A stretch of 45,945 bases of DNA from Saprospiraceae bacterium (GTDB taxonomy: Bacteria; Bacteroidota; Bacteroidia; Chitinophagales; Saprospiraceae). The stretch lies in NCBI GenBank assembly GCA_026986005.1, contig JALSPK010000065.1, forward strand, positions 1 to 45,945, read 5' to 3'. Below the pieces are notes generated by a model. The model searched no databases. It had not been told where the DNA came from and saw only the letters and a program-made list of their open reading frames with translations. The position numbers and the translations under genes were made by a program. Below are positions 20,100 through 28,421 of the stretch, piece after piece. Within the stretch, counting starts at the first letter, position 1, and each line of letters starts with the position of its first letter.

Positions 20100-20617
20100 T
20101 CTTCTTCCTCCTCTTGAATTCTTTTAGTAACAAATTCCTTAAGTTGTTCAGCTTTATGCAGACTAAGCCCGGGGACATTCAGATCGCTAGAATGACCTCC
20201 GGCTGTATAAAGCTTCAACTTGGCTAGCTTGAATATCCGTTCAATCGGGTCTTGGATTACCTCACTATGTTGCACCCTAACAAAAGGGATACTGGTTTCA
20301 CTTCTCCACAATAGACCTGTTTTATAAATTATATCAAATAGTCTCAATTTATATTTCTTTCGTTTGAATCCCAGATAAGCAAAGATTATATTTCCCAATA
20401 CCAAAATCAACATTAATACAAATAATATGACAGAAATATAAAGCGGGTATTTTTCTGCCATCAATTGGTAATATAAAATAAACACTGCTATTAAAACTAC
20501 AGATAAAATCAATGATTTTAATATCAAAACCGTTCTGTAATTTTCATCCAAAGAAATAAAAGATTTAGTATCAACTCTCGGCAAACTATTAATATCTATA
20601 TCAATATTTTCAAACAT
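20096..20617 (-). CDS. bPH2 (DUF304) membrane protein, YdbS-like
   Basis: The 173-residue protein has two transmembrane helices (~32-52 and ~58-80) followed by one bPH2 domain with the family phrase TGLLWRSETSIPFVRVQHSE and the turn PGLSLHKAEQLKEFVTKRI. It ends with an acidic EEEEE tail. Size and architecture match YdbS, the usual partner of the longer three-unit protein encoded immediately downstream (4-nt overlap). The preceding gene, an amidotransferase-like protein, stops 8 bp before its start, so a three-gene operon is likely. It is presumably part of an inner-membrane complex. Confidence 0.82.
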   Translation of the reverse strand: MFENIDIDINSLPRVDTKSFISLDENYRTVLILKSLILSVVLIAVFILYYQLMAEKYPLYISVILFVLMLILVLGNIIFAYLGFKRKKYKLRLFDIIYKTGLLWRSETSIPFVRVQHSEVIQDPIERIFKLAKLKLYTAGGHSSDLNVPGLSLHKAEQLKEFVTKRIQEEEEE

Positions 20618-20625
20618 AATTACTG

Positions 20626-21726
20626 CTATTTTTTAATTGACTCAATAAAATAGCTCCAAAAATCAAGAACAAACCCATAACTTTTATGCTTCAGAAGAAC
20701 TTCATGTTCGGTTAGAATCTCTTTATCTTCAGGAGAAAACTTTCGTTTGATTGAATCCGGATCATGTTCTGTGTAAAACTCAGGGTGAAACTGAACACCT
20801 ATGACATTTTTATATTGTTTGTGAGTCAATGTTTCTATCACTTTTCCATCCATTGACGTAGCGGAGACTACCATATTCATGCCTAGATTGTGAACAGCCT
20901 GATGATGACTACTCGCTACTGTCGGAAAAAAGCCATCAGGTATTTTTAATTTTTCTATCAAATTCTTATCGATAAATTTTATCCTGTGAAAATTGTGGTT
21001 ATCAATCTCCTTTTCAGGATAAAGATGTTTGTGATAATTCCTATGCATTTGATCAGTTCCTAGAGCAATTACATCCTCTACATATTTCAAACCATAGATA
21101 TCAGAAGGGATATCCTGATACATATCTCCTCCGGTTGCTACATTCATTGTTTGCATACCAAGGCATATACCCAGAACCGAATAATCCGGTTTTTCACGAA
21201 GAAAATTTTTAAAATCAGGATTTTGACTACCACCAAGCAGATGAAATATAAAACTCAATTCAAAAAGATGTCTGTTTGGAGTTTTAATACCAACGGTTAG
21301 TTCTGTTTTCTGTCCATAATATACAGGAGGGATATCCCAACCTCCAAGAAAAATAATTGCATCGGAGTTTTTGAAAATATCATAAAATTCATCGGTACAA
21401 GTGTTTTTTTTGTAAATATTGTCTCTGTTTAAATCCCCGTAAACCTCTCTGAATTTCACGCATTTAATATCATTATTTGCCACATAGTCCCTAGCTTCAC
21501 TATATTTAACCTCGCTTTTAGAGTAAAAAACTGCTAAATATTGTATATCATCTCCTTTTATAATACCGTGTTTGGTCATATAAACAATCGATTCAAGATA
21601 AAACACACCCGGATTTATTAGTACAATGGTAGTTTTAGGTTGCGGATTGTCTTTTTGAGGAATGGGAATAGAATTAACTGTTCCTAAAATAATAAAGAAT
21701 AAAAACGATAAAATTATTTTTTTCAT
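20626..21726 (-). CDS. Exported class I glutamine amidotransferase-like protein (peptidase C26 family)
   Basis: The protein has 366 residues. Residues 1-20 form a signal peptide (MKKIILSFLFFIILGTVNSI). The rest is a class I GATase fold: GGWDIPPVYY (oxyanion region), the nucleophile elbow GICLGMQTMNVATGGDMYQD with C188, SSHHQAVH, and GVQFHPEFY with H314 and E316. The closest type by eye is gamma-glutamyl-gamma-aminobutyrate hydrolase (PuuD, peptidase C26). PuuD enzymes are cytoplasmic, so a secreted version probably cleaves another gamma-glutamyl amide, perhaps peptidoglycan-derived (inference). It heads an operon with the YdbS/YdbT-like pair, and a -7 box lies at 21762-21769. Confidence 0.82.
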   Translation of the reverse strand: MKKIILSFLFFIILGTVNSIPIPQKDNPQPKTTIVLINPGVFYLESIVYMTKHGIIKGDDIQYLAVFYSKSEVKYSEARDYVANNDIKCVKFREVYGDLNRDNIYKKNTCTDEFYDIFKNSDAIIFLGGWDIPPVYYGQKTELTVGIKTPNRHLFELSFIFHLLGGSQNPDFKNFLREKPDYSVLGICLGMQTMNVATGGDMYQDIPSDIYGLKYVEDVIALGTDQMHRNYHKHLYPEKEIDNHNFHRIKFIDKNLIEKLKIPDGFFPTVASSHHQAVHNLGMNMVVSATSMDGKVIETLTHKQYKNVIGVQFHPEFYTEHDPDSIKRKFSPEDKEILTEHEVLLKHKSYGFVLDFWSYFIESIKK

Positions 21727-21761
21727 AACGATTGTTTTAATATAAAGTAACTACACTAAAA

Positions 21762-21769
21762 CAAAAATA
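21762..21769 (-). promoter_or_regulatory. -7 promoter box of the amidotransferase-bPH2 operon
   Basis: The minus strand reads TATTTTTG, a perfect TAnnTTTG, 36 bp before the ATG at 21726. It lies in an A-rich stretch, so a chance match is possible. Confidence 0.4.
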
Positions 21770-21884
21770 AGAAAAAAGGATAAATATTTGTTATAATAAT
21801 AAATTTAATTACAAATGAATTTTATAACGGCCTGAACCAAAATCAGAAAAGATAATTGTTAAAAATCGAATAAGTGTCCAAAAT

Positions 21885-22976
21885 TTATTTCACAAAAACC
21901 CTTTGGACTCGGGGTGAGATTCTTGACAATACCTCATATGAAATAGTATTGGCAGCAGATGCACAATTTTGAATTTTTGCATTTTTACCAAAAATTTCTA
22001 CTGAGTCCCCTAGTTTTATATTTTTCAAGTCTGTTATATCAATAAAGCAAGTATCCATAGATACATTACCGACAATAGGAGCAAAACTGCCTTTTATCCA
22101 TACTTTATAATTGCCATTACCTAGCAAACGAAAAATTCCATCTGCATATCCCAAAGGAATTATTGCGATTCTTCTGGTATAGTTCTTTATATATCCGATA
22201 CCATATCCTATACCTTCATTTGGTAAGATTGTTTTAATCTGAATGATTTTTGTCTTTAGAGTATGAACAGCTTTAAGTTTATCATTAATAGTGTTGCTGA
22301 TATCATCACTATGCATTCCTATCCCAAGGCGAACCATATCAAATTGAGCTTTGGGAAAATGGATAATTCCTGCACTATTAAGTATATGTTTTAACGGTTT
22401 ATATGAGAGCTTAGATTGTATTTTGTTGTAAAGTTGTGAAAATAGTTTTATTTGATTGTTTGTGAACTCATTTTTGTGTCTGTCCTCACTTGCAGCTAAG
22501 TGTGAAAAAACGGAAGCTACTTCTATTGTTCTATTTTCAGTTATTTTACCGATAAGCTTGTCGATTTGGTTTTTTTCAAAACCAAGCCTGTGCATTCCTG
22601 AATCAAGTTTTATATGAATTTTAAAATTAGTGTTTTTATATTCCTCTAGCTTTTTAAATTGACTAAAATCATAAAATGTAGGCTGAAGATTGTATTTAAT
22701 TAGATCATCAAAACAATTGATTTCCGGATTGAATACCAATATAGATGAAGAGATACCGTGCTTTCTCAGCTTTATACCTTCGTCGGTATATGCAACAGCG
22801 AGAAAATCAACACCCCTTTCTTCATAAAACTCCGCAAGTTTTACGTCACTCGACCCATAACCCGATGCTTTTATAACTGCACACAGTTTTGTACTTGGAT
22901 TTAAAAACGATTTATACACATCTACATTATGTGCCAATGCGTTAAAATCGGTCTGTAATACAGTTCTGGAAATCAT
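21885..22976 (-). CDS. alr: Alanine racemase
   Basis: The 363-residue fold-type III PLP enzyme interconverts L- and D-alanine for peptidoglycan. The PLP lysine is K36 in CAVIKASGYGSS. This replaces the common VVKANAYGHG, with Ser at the D/N position and Ser-Ser in place of His-Gly. Other landmarks are HIKLDSGMHRLGF, SVFSHLAASED, MVRLGIGMHS, the catalytic-Tyr segment IGYGIGYIKNYTRRIAIIPL, GYADG, and IVGNVSMDTCFIDIT. It is slightly shorter than typical Alr and is not fused to MurF. The ATG overlaps the stop of the upstream FmdE-like gene (ATGA, 22973-22976), so the two are translationally coupled. Confidence 0.93.
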   Translation of the reverse strand: MISRTVLQTDFNALAHNVDVYKSFLNPSTKLCAVIKASGYGSSDVKLAEFYEERGVDFLAVAYTDEGIKLRKHGISSSILVFNPEINCFDDLIKYNLQPTFYDFSQFKKLEEYKNTNFKIHIKLDSGMHRLGFEKNQIDKLIGKITENRTIEVASVFSHLAASEDRHKNEFTNNQIKLFSQLYNKIQSKLSYKPLKHILNSAGIIHFPKAQFDMVRLGIGMHSDDISNTINDKLKAVHTLKTKIIQIKTILPNEGIGYGIGYIKNYTRRIAIIPLGYADGIFRLLGNGNYKVWIKGSFAPIVGNVSMDTCFIDITDLKNIKLGDSVEIFGKNAKIQNCASAANTISYEVLSRISPRVQRVFVK

Positions 22977-23587
22977 AAGAATTTATTACTTTTAATTAAC
23001 ATTATATTCTGATAATTGTCTTTGTTTAAAAGAATATCCTTGACTCTGTTTTGCCATAGTTTTTTAAACAACTTTTGTTCACTTTCTGAAGCTAACCCTT
23101 TAAGTTGCTTTTGTAATAATGGAAACAATTTTTCATCAGCCTTAATTGGTGATGGGTCATAAGTTAATTTAATCGATTTGTTTTCATATTCAAATTCAAG
23201 ATCACAATCTAAAATATCATTATAAACCAGCTTGTTTTTTCTATTCATTTTACCTGCTATTCCGGCAAAACCACTTTCGTCATTAACGCCACAAATATAT
23301 GCAGCTACATTGGCTGTAACTCCGTTAGTTCCCCCTTCTTTTGGTCCTTTTGCAATGATTTTTATCTCTCCCCTCTTCACCAATCTTCCTTTTTCTGAAA
23401 AATGATTTATTGCCATTAGACTCATTATATACGCTCCTGCTACTGTCGGGCAAGAATGTCCGGCAAATTTCACTACATCTATATAATCAATTTGTACTAT
23501 ACCTTCTTCAATTGCTCCTAAAAAATCACTAAGTGGATCATAAAGCTTTATCGGAGGTACATTTTCATAAAACACGGGATATTTCAT
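22973..23587 (-). CDS. FmdE-like protein (GHxCP motif) coupled to alr
   Basis: I placed the start at ATG 23587 (MKYPVFYENVPPIKLYDPLS), 204 residues. The longer reading from GTG 23623 begins inside a perfect -7 box (23623-23630) and so should not be transcribed as a leader. The domain carries VVKFAGHSCPTVAGAYIMSL, the GHxCP metal-ligand-like motif of FmdE (named after formylmethanofuran dehydrogenase operon proteins), then GPKEGGTNGVTANVAAYICG and GIAGKMNRKNKL, matching the family's tail. The C-terminal zinc ribbon of some FmdE proteins is absent. No methanofuran pathway is expected here, so the substrate is unknown. Its 4-nt overlap with alanine racemase suggests related work, perhaps in amino-acid or cofactor metabolism (inference). 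Confidence 0.7.
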   Translation of the reverse strand: MKYPVFYENVPPIKLYDPLSDFLGAIEEGIVQIDYIDVVKFAGHSCPTVAGAYIMSLMAINHFSEKGRLVKRGEIKIIAKGPKEGGTNGVTANVAAYICGVNDESGFAGIAGKMNRKNKLVYNDILDCDLEFEYENKSIKLTYDPSPIKADEKLFPLLQKQLKGLASESEQKLFKKLWQNRVKDILLNKDNYQNIMLIKSNKFL

Positions 23588-23622
23588 ATTATCAAAAAAT
23601 TTAATTTTAGTTATACAATTCA

Positions 23623-23630
23623 CAAAGGTA
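23623..23630 (-). promoter_or_regulatory. -7 promoter box of the FmdE-alr operon, beside a repeat element
   Basis: The minus strand reads TACCTTTG, a perfect TAnnTTTG, 35 bp before ATG 23587. The repeat element's end at 23633 is only 2 bp upstream, so the -33 region lies inside the element. Confidence 0.55.
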
Positions 23631-23632
23631 GT

Positions 23633-23796
23633 TAGTGTATGTCTATAAAGTGCTTGATTTTTGAAAAATATAGATTTTAGATGAGATTTTTGTCTTTCTG
23701 AGGATTAGTGATGCCTTAGCATCAGTAATTTGAATAAAGTAAAAATATCGCAAAAAGATTATTTTTAAATTTTAATGACTTTGTGGACAGACACTA
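23633..23796 (+). repeat. 164-bp palindromic element, copy A (MITE-like)
   Basis: The terminal inverted repeats are TAGTGTATGTCTATAAAGT on the left and, read inward from the right, TAGTGTCTGTCCACAAAGT (about 19 bp, three mismatches). At the centre is TGATGC-ctta-GCATCA (23709-23724), within 2 bp of the exact midpoint, so the whole element folds as one long imperfect hairpin. It has no coding capacity. A dinucleotide GT precedes it and separates it from copy B. This looks like a non-autonomous transposable element or a REP/BIME-type repeat; no transposase is in the window. Confidence 0.8.
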
Positions 23797-23798
23797 GT

Positions 23799-23962
23799 TA
23801 GTGTCTGTCTATAAAGTGCTTGATTTTTGAAAAATATAGATTTTTGATGAGAGTTTTGCCTTTCTGAGGATTAGTGATGCCTTAGCATCAGTAATTTGAA
23901 TAAAGTGAAAATATCGCAAAAAGATAATTTTTAAATTTTAATGACTTTGTGGACAGACACTA
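23799..23962 (+). repeat. 164-bp palindromic element, copy B, tandem to copy A
   Basis: It lies head-to-tail with copy A at a period of exactly 166 bp and differs from it at only a handful of positions. The left terminus TAGTGTCTGTCTATAAAGT is a better inverted-repeat partner than in copy A. The central palindrome is at 23875-23890. The sequence GTTAGTGTC after it (23963-23971) is the start of a third, truncated unit. The junction between A and B forms its own perfect palindrome, GACAGACACTA-gt-TAGTGTCTGTC. Confidence 0.8.
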
Positions 23963-24000
23963 GTTAGTGTCAACAAGAAAACAATGAAAAGTGTACATAA

Positions 24001-24036
24001 AAAAAGACTCTCCCTTCAACTTTTTGAAGAGGAGCC
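24001..24036 (-). terminator. Rho-independent terminator of giant surface protein 2
   Basis: On the minus strand CTCCTCTTCAA, a short AAG loop, then TTGAAGGGAG pair with one bulge, followed by AGTC and a run of seven T. A related hairpin with the same flanking ATCCCAAAAAC phrase follows the giant at 35822, so the 3' ends are homologous as well. Confidence 0.7.
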
Positions 24037-24072
24037 CATCCCAAAAACAGTAAACAAATCTTTGGTTAAAGA

Positions 24073-24100
24073 TTGCCGGTCTACAAATTTAGACCGGCAA
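24073..24100. terminator. Perfect 10-bp inverted repeat after giant surface protein 2
   Basis: TTGCCGGTCT, an 8-nt loop, then AGACCGGCAA: a GC-rich perfect stem 13 bp after the stop codon at 24114. There is no T run, so it may protect the mRNA 3' end or work together with the terminator 40 bp further on. Confidence 0.55.
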
Positions 24101-24113
24101 CTTCAACTATATC

Positions 24114-27100
24114 TTATTTAATTAATATCATCTTCTTTGTAGCTGTAAAGTCACCTGTTTCAAGTCTGTAATACAGTACTCCTGAAACATTCAAATCAGA
24201 TTTCTTAATTCTTACAGTATTCATTCCTTTCTCAAAATCTTGAGATATCACTTTTAATACTTTTCCTGTTAAGTCGTAGATACTCATTGTACCATTTGAC
24301 TTTTCAGGTAAGTTAAAGCTTATATCAGTATAAGTTGAGAATGGGTTTGGTGTATTTTGATACAACTCAAATGCATTCACATCAGAACCTCTGAAATTCA
24401 ATTTTACATCCATTACTTCCAAATTGCTGTTGTAAGCCTCTTTTGATGTAACGCTTGAGTTGATGCTCAATACATCTTTCAAGTTTGCGTTACTTAAAGC
24501 ATTGAACTTAAGTGTAAATAACGGTTCATTAGTATTTGATATCGTTTCGTTAGCTCTACTCCAACTCATTGTCAACTTACCATTTGTCACTCTAGCTGTA
24601 CCAACGTTAGAATTATCTACATTGATAACACCTGACTCAATTCCTTCAAAACTCATAGCATTTGCATCAAATTGAACAGTATATTGGAATCCTTCGATAT
24701 TATTGAAATCATCCGCATAGACAGGCACTTCAATTTGTCCTGGTTGAATGCTCATATCATCAACAGAAAGTACTAAATCATCAGAACTTCTAGTTTCAAG
24801 TACATCAAATGACATATTCACATCTCCCATCTTAATTCCGTAATAGTTTACGAATACATCATCGGTAGTGTTGATGGCCTCTCCGTTTGGTATTTGATCA
24901 GCCATTGGTTTTGCCGGATTTGAGAATGTATATCCTTTTGGTAAAAACATCCAAGAGTCGCCCAAATCATCAATACTTCCCAAAATCAATTTTCTTAATT
25001 TCAATATATCTGATGCAGTAACCTTATCATCATTTTTAACATTCGCTGCTAAAAATTGGTAAGGACTAGTAAACTTCTTAATTCCTAACAAATGTTTTTG
25101 AATCAATACGATATCTAAAGTAGTAACACCACCTATATCATTTCCATCTTTTTCCAATGTCAAGTTGTAGTTTTTGTCTGAATCCACATCAAATTCAAAT
25201 GCACCGTTTGAGCTTGTATTTTGAGGAGCATATTCGCTGCCTTCCAATTTTACTTTAACATCAGTAATAGGCTCATCATTTGTGGTAGTTACCATACCTG
25301 AAACACTAACCAAACCATCAGGAGCATCACAAGCTTTGTTGTTGTCTTGGAAGTCTATATTTGTCACACAATTATCCTGTGTTATCGTTCCGTCAGGCAA
25401 TATTGCAGTTACCCACATTTCGATTGGCTCAAGATGTCCAACCGCAGGATCAACTGAGTACCAAGATGTATCTGCATTATCATTTCCACAGTAATATGTC
25501 CTCTTCACATCATTAGTGTCAGCACTAAATGAATACTTCAATGGATATCCACATGGATGTGATGATTTTGCACAACACACCTCAATAAGCTGAGCACCAA
25601 CCTCTATCATAGCCCAATCTGCAATACCATCTGTACCTGCATCTAAAGGCATCATCTCTATCACTATATGATCTATACATCTAGGTGTAGGTTTCTTACA
25701 GTTTTTGATAGTAAAGAATTTATCACAAACTGCTCTATTACCACACTGATCCCATACTGTCCATACTATTCTGTGTTTTCCTATTGGATAATCTCCGCTG
25801 GCTGAAGCTGTCGCTCCTGAAATTATTGAAGAATTTCCAGGGAATAATTTTGAGTCCTTTATTAATATGTCGAAAGAGCTTGTAGCAGTATTGTATGAGT
25901 ATACTTGATATCTCCATTTTAAGTTTTCATCCAAAGTACATCCATCATGTGCTGACATTGATAACTCAATGTATCCTTTTTCACATTCCGTATCGTAAGT
26001 ACATGTTTCTTTGTCCTCACAAGTAGTAGTAAATACAGGAGCTTCTGTTTCACTTATCATTATCACTTGATCCCATCCCCATGTTAAAAATCTACCATCT
26101 TTATCTTTTTGACACCAATCCATTACCGTCCAATGTCTGATTATCTTGAAACATACTGATTCAGCATCAAAATTGTCATCATTGAAATGGAATACATCAT
26201 CTTTGTAGTTTGCTGCTACCAAATCACAGTTGTCTTCTCTTAGTACAGGCCATCCTGTTATATCAGGACCGTAAGCAGCTTCGTTAGCACAACCTGTAAC
26301 AGTAACATCTATAGGCCATGTAATATCTTTTTTATTAAAAGGATTAGGATTATAGAAGTGTATTATTTGAGTACAATGTACCGTACCGTTAGGATCAGAT
26401 ACAGTGAATGTTCTAACAATATTGCCATTATTACATTGATCTCTATTATCGGTGTAACCCTCATCCATAGTTAGATTACAATTATCTCTTGACCATCCGT
26501 CTTTGAATTTAAAATCCTTTACCGCCGTATTACAACTCCAATCTTGAAGACCGGTATCATAATAAGCAAGTGAACCATATTCTCCATTAATTGTATGTGT
26601 TTCTCTATTGTCATATCCTTGTACTACCGTACCAAAAGCTTCTGCTAGTCCTGTCTTATCAAGTACAAATGGGTACTCACAATCTACACATATATTTGGA
26701 GGACAAGTGATTTGTGGAGGCAATTTGTCTTGTACTGTTACTTGCACCATACAGTCATTGTATCTTCCTCCTTTATCCCAAACTCTCATTATCACTGTAA
26801 TAGGATTATCAGCGATATCATCACAACAGAATGTAACATAATCAAAGAAATGTTTGTTATTAAGATCAACATGTCCTTCACAATCTATTTTATTATCCAT
26901 TCTTCTTACTCCAAAATTATCAATTGAACAGTCATCATATGAACCACTATCAAATGATGGTGCAAATATTTGAGCTTCACCATCGTATGTCAATGAAACA
27001 GTTGTAAATTGTTGACAAACCGCTACAGGAGGAGTATTGTCCTCCACAGTTACAGTCCATTCACACTCTGTTTTGTTTCCGCAATTGTCATAAGCAGTAT

Positions 27101-28421
27101 AAGTTACGGTATTCACTCCCAAAGGAAGATCTCTAGTTATAGCATGCTTTGTTTCATTAGTATCTGCAAACATTACAGGATGTCCCAAATCATTCATGAC
27201 AGCAATAGTATAAACTGTATATGAGTGACACTCATCAGTTATCGTTGGCACAGGGAATGTATACCTAGCTCCACAATCAAGTGCTCCTGCACTTGTTGGA
27301 TCAAAGTTTGCAATCGTATTTGTAGTTATTGTTTCATTATCCGGACAAACTATTACAGGTGGTATTGTATCTACGACCTCTATTGTTTGGAAATTGGGGA
27401 AAGTAAGTAACCATGGATAATTACATGTTTGTTCCGTTACAGACCAAGTCCTCAATACTTTTTCGATACAAGTAGGGCATGTATTAATAGTAATGTCTAC
27501 ATATGTAGCAGCTACTTTACATGCAAAATTGCAATTGTTGTCTAAAACAACAGTATCTAGGAAATCAGCATGAGCTGTTTCAAAAGCAGTAGGATAATTA
27601 TCAGGATATACCAAAGAAGGCCATCCGGTTTTGTTTGGATCGAAATCTCCATTTGAATCTTTATAATTATCTGCATCTTTACAAGATATTGCATTACCAT
27701 GTGCCTGTACTAAATCATCCGGCCATCTTACCATAGTACTAAGTTCAAACTGATTTAGACCACTAACTCTAATAACAACACTACAGGTATCAGACTGATT
27801 GCCCGATTGATCAATAGCAATAAAACTTCTGTCTATTATTCTGTTTACAAGAGGATCTATTGTTGGATCAGAACAATCATTGTCCCATATCTTGTCATCT
27901 ATCTTAACTATATTAAGAAGGTTTGCCGGTGTACAGTTATCAGATGCAACCGGTACGAATGCTTCTTGATCATAACACTTTATATCTATAGTATCCGTTG
28001 GACAATCAAATACCGGAGCCATCTTGTCTGAAACATCAAATTGTACCATTGCACTATTCAATAAGTTGTGAGCAGGGTCATGAGCTTCTATAAATACCCA
28101 ATATGGACCACCAATATATGTGTAATCTAATACCACACTCTGACTCATCGGTATCAATACTGTAGTCATATCTGCCGCTCTTACTTCAAATTCATAATGA
28201 TCAGCAACAGTACACTTTGCACCGTCATCTGTTAAGAACATTTGCTGCATAAGCATTGCTTCACAATTGTCATTACTGAGAATAACGTGAACGAAATCCT
28301 CTGCATTAAGTTGACAACCTTGTGCACTTAACTGTGCAACATTAAAAAATGTGAACAAAAAGGCTACTGTTATAAGCCAGTTCTTCACTAATCTGGGTTT
28401 TGTAAAATTCGTTTTCTTCAT
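24114..28421 (-). CDS. Giant T9SS-secreted surface protein 2 with dockerin-like and cohesin-like modules
   Basis: I prefer ATG 28421 (MKKTNFTKPRLVKNW...) to the in-frame ATG at 28430; either gives ~1435 residues. A signal peptide ends near LSAQG. Residues ~40-1020 are cysteine-rich HYR-like Ig-fold units with recurring phrases (DKMAPVFDCP, DTIPPVIVCP, DNTPPVAVC, DKLPPQITCP). In numbering from 28430, a carboxypeptidase-regulatory-like fold (~1040-1100) follows, then a dockerin-like segment (TLDIVLIQKHLLG and KVTASDILKLRKLILG, ~1100-1155) and a cohesin-like domain (~1217-1347, IQPGQIEVPVYADDFNN). Last comes a T9SS type A sorting domain (YQNTPNPFSTYTDI...TKKMILIK). The last steps mirror the giant at 35822. 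It is expected outside the outer membrane as an adhesin or matrix scaffold. Confidence 0.88.
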   Translation of the reverse strand: MKKTNFTKPRLVKNWLITVAFLFTFFNVAQLSAQGCQLNAEDFVHVILSNDNCEAMLMQQMFLTDDGAKCTVADHYEFEVRAADMTTVLIPMSQSVVLDYTYIGGPYWVFIEAHDPAHNLLNSAMVQFDVSDKMAPVFDCPTDTIDIKCYDQEAFVPVASDNCTPANLLNIVKIDDKIWDNDCSDPTIDPLVNRIIDRSFIAIDQSGNQSDTCSVVIRVSGLNQFELSTMVRWPDDLVQAHGNAISCKDADNYKDSNGDFDPNKTGWPSLVYPDNYPTAFETAHADFLDTVVLDNNCNFACKVAATYVDITINTCPTCIEKVLRTWSVTEQTCNYPWLLTFPNFQTIEVVDTIPPVIVCPDNETITTNTIANFDPTSAGALDCGARYTFPVPTITDECHSYTVYTIAVMNDLGHPVMFADTNETKHAITRDLPLGVNTVTYTAYDNCGNKTECEWTVTVEDNTPPVAVCQQFTTVSLTYDGEAQIFAPSFDSGSYDDCSIDNFGVRRMDNKIDCEGHVDLNNKHFFDYVTFCCDDIADNPITVIMRVWDKGGRYNDCMVQVTVQDKLPPQITCPPNICVDCEYPFVLDKTGLAEAFGTVVQGYDNRETHTINGEYGSLAYYDTGLQDWSCNTAVKDFKFKDGWSRDNCNLTMDEGYTDNRDQCNNGNIVRTFTVSDPNGTVHCTQIIHFYNPNPFNKKDITWPIDVTVTGCANEAAYGPDITGWPVLREDNCDLVAANYKDDVFHFNDDNFDAESVCFKIIRHWTVMDWCQKDKDGRFLTWGWDQVIMISETEAPVFTTTCEDKETCTYDTECEKGYIELSMSAHDGCTLDENLKWRYQVYSYNTATSSFDILIKDSKLFPGNSSIISGATASASGDYPIGKHRIVWTVWDQCGNRAVCDKFFTIKNCKKPTPRCIDHIVIEMMPLDAGTDGIADWAMIEVGAQLIEVCCAKSSHPCGYPLKYSFSADTNDVKRTYYCGNDNADTSWYSVDPAVGHLEPIEMWVTAILPDGTITQDNCVTNIDFQDNNKACDAPDGLVSVSGMVTTTNDEPITDVKVKLEGSEYAPQNTSSNGAFEFDVDSDKNYNLTLEKDGNDIGGVTTLDIVLIQKHLLGIKKFTSPYQFLAANVKNDDKVTASDILKLRKLILGSIDDLGDSWMFLPKGYTFSNPAKPMADQIPNGEAINTTDDVFVNYYGIKMGDVNMSFDVLETRSSDDLVLSVDDMSIQPGQIEVPVYADDFNNIEGFQYTVQFDANAMSFEGIESGVINVDNSNVGTARVTNGKLTMSWSRANETISNTNEPLFTLKFNALSNANLKDVLSINSSVTSKEAYNSNLEVMDVKLNFRGSDVNAFELYQNTPNPFSTYTDISFNLPEKSNGTMSIYDLTGKVLKVISQDFEKGMNTVRIKKSDLNVSGVLYYRLETGDFTATKKMILIK

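Noticed and set aside
23633-23962. Tandem repeats considered as a CRISPR array
   Set aside because: The unit is 164 bp with inverted ends and no 28-37-bp repeat/spacer alternation; no cas genes nearby.
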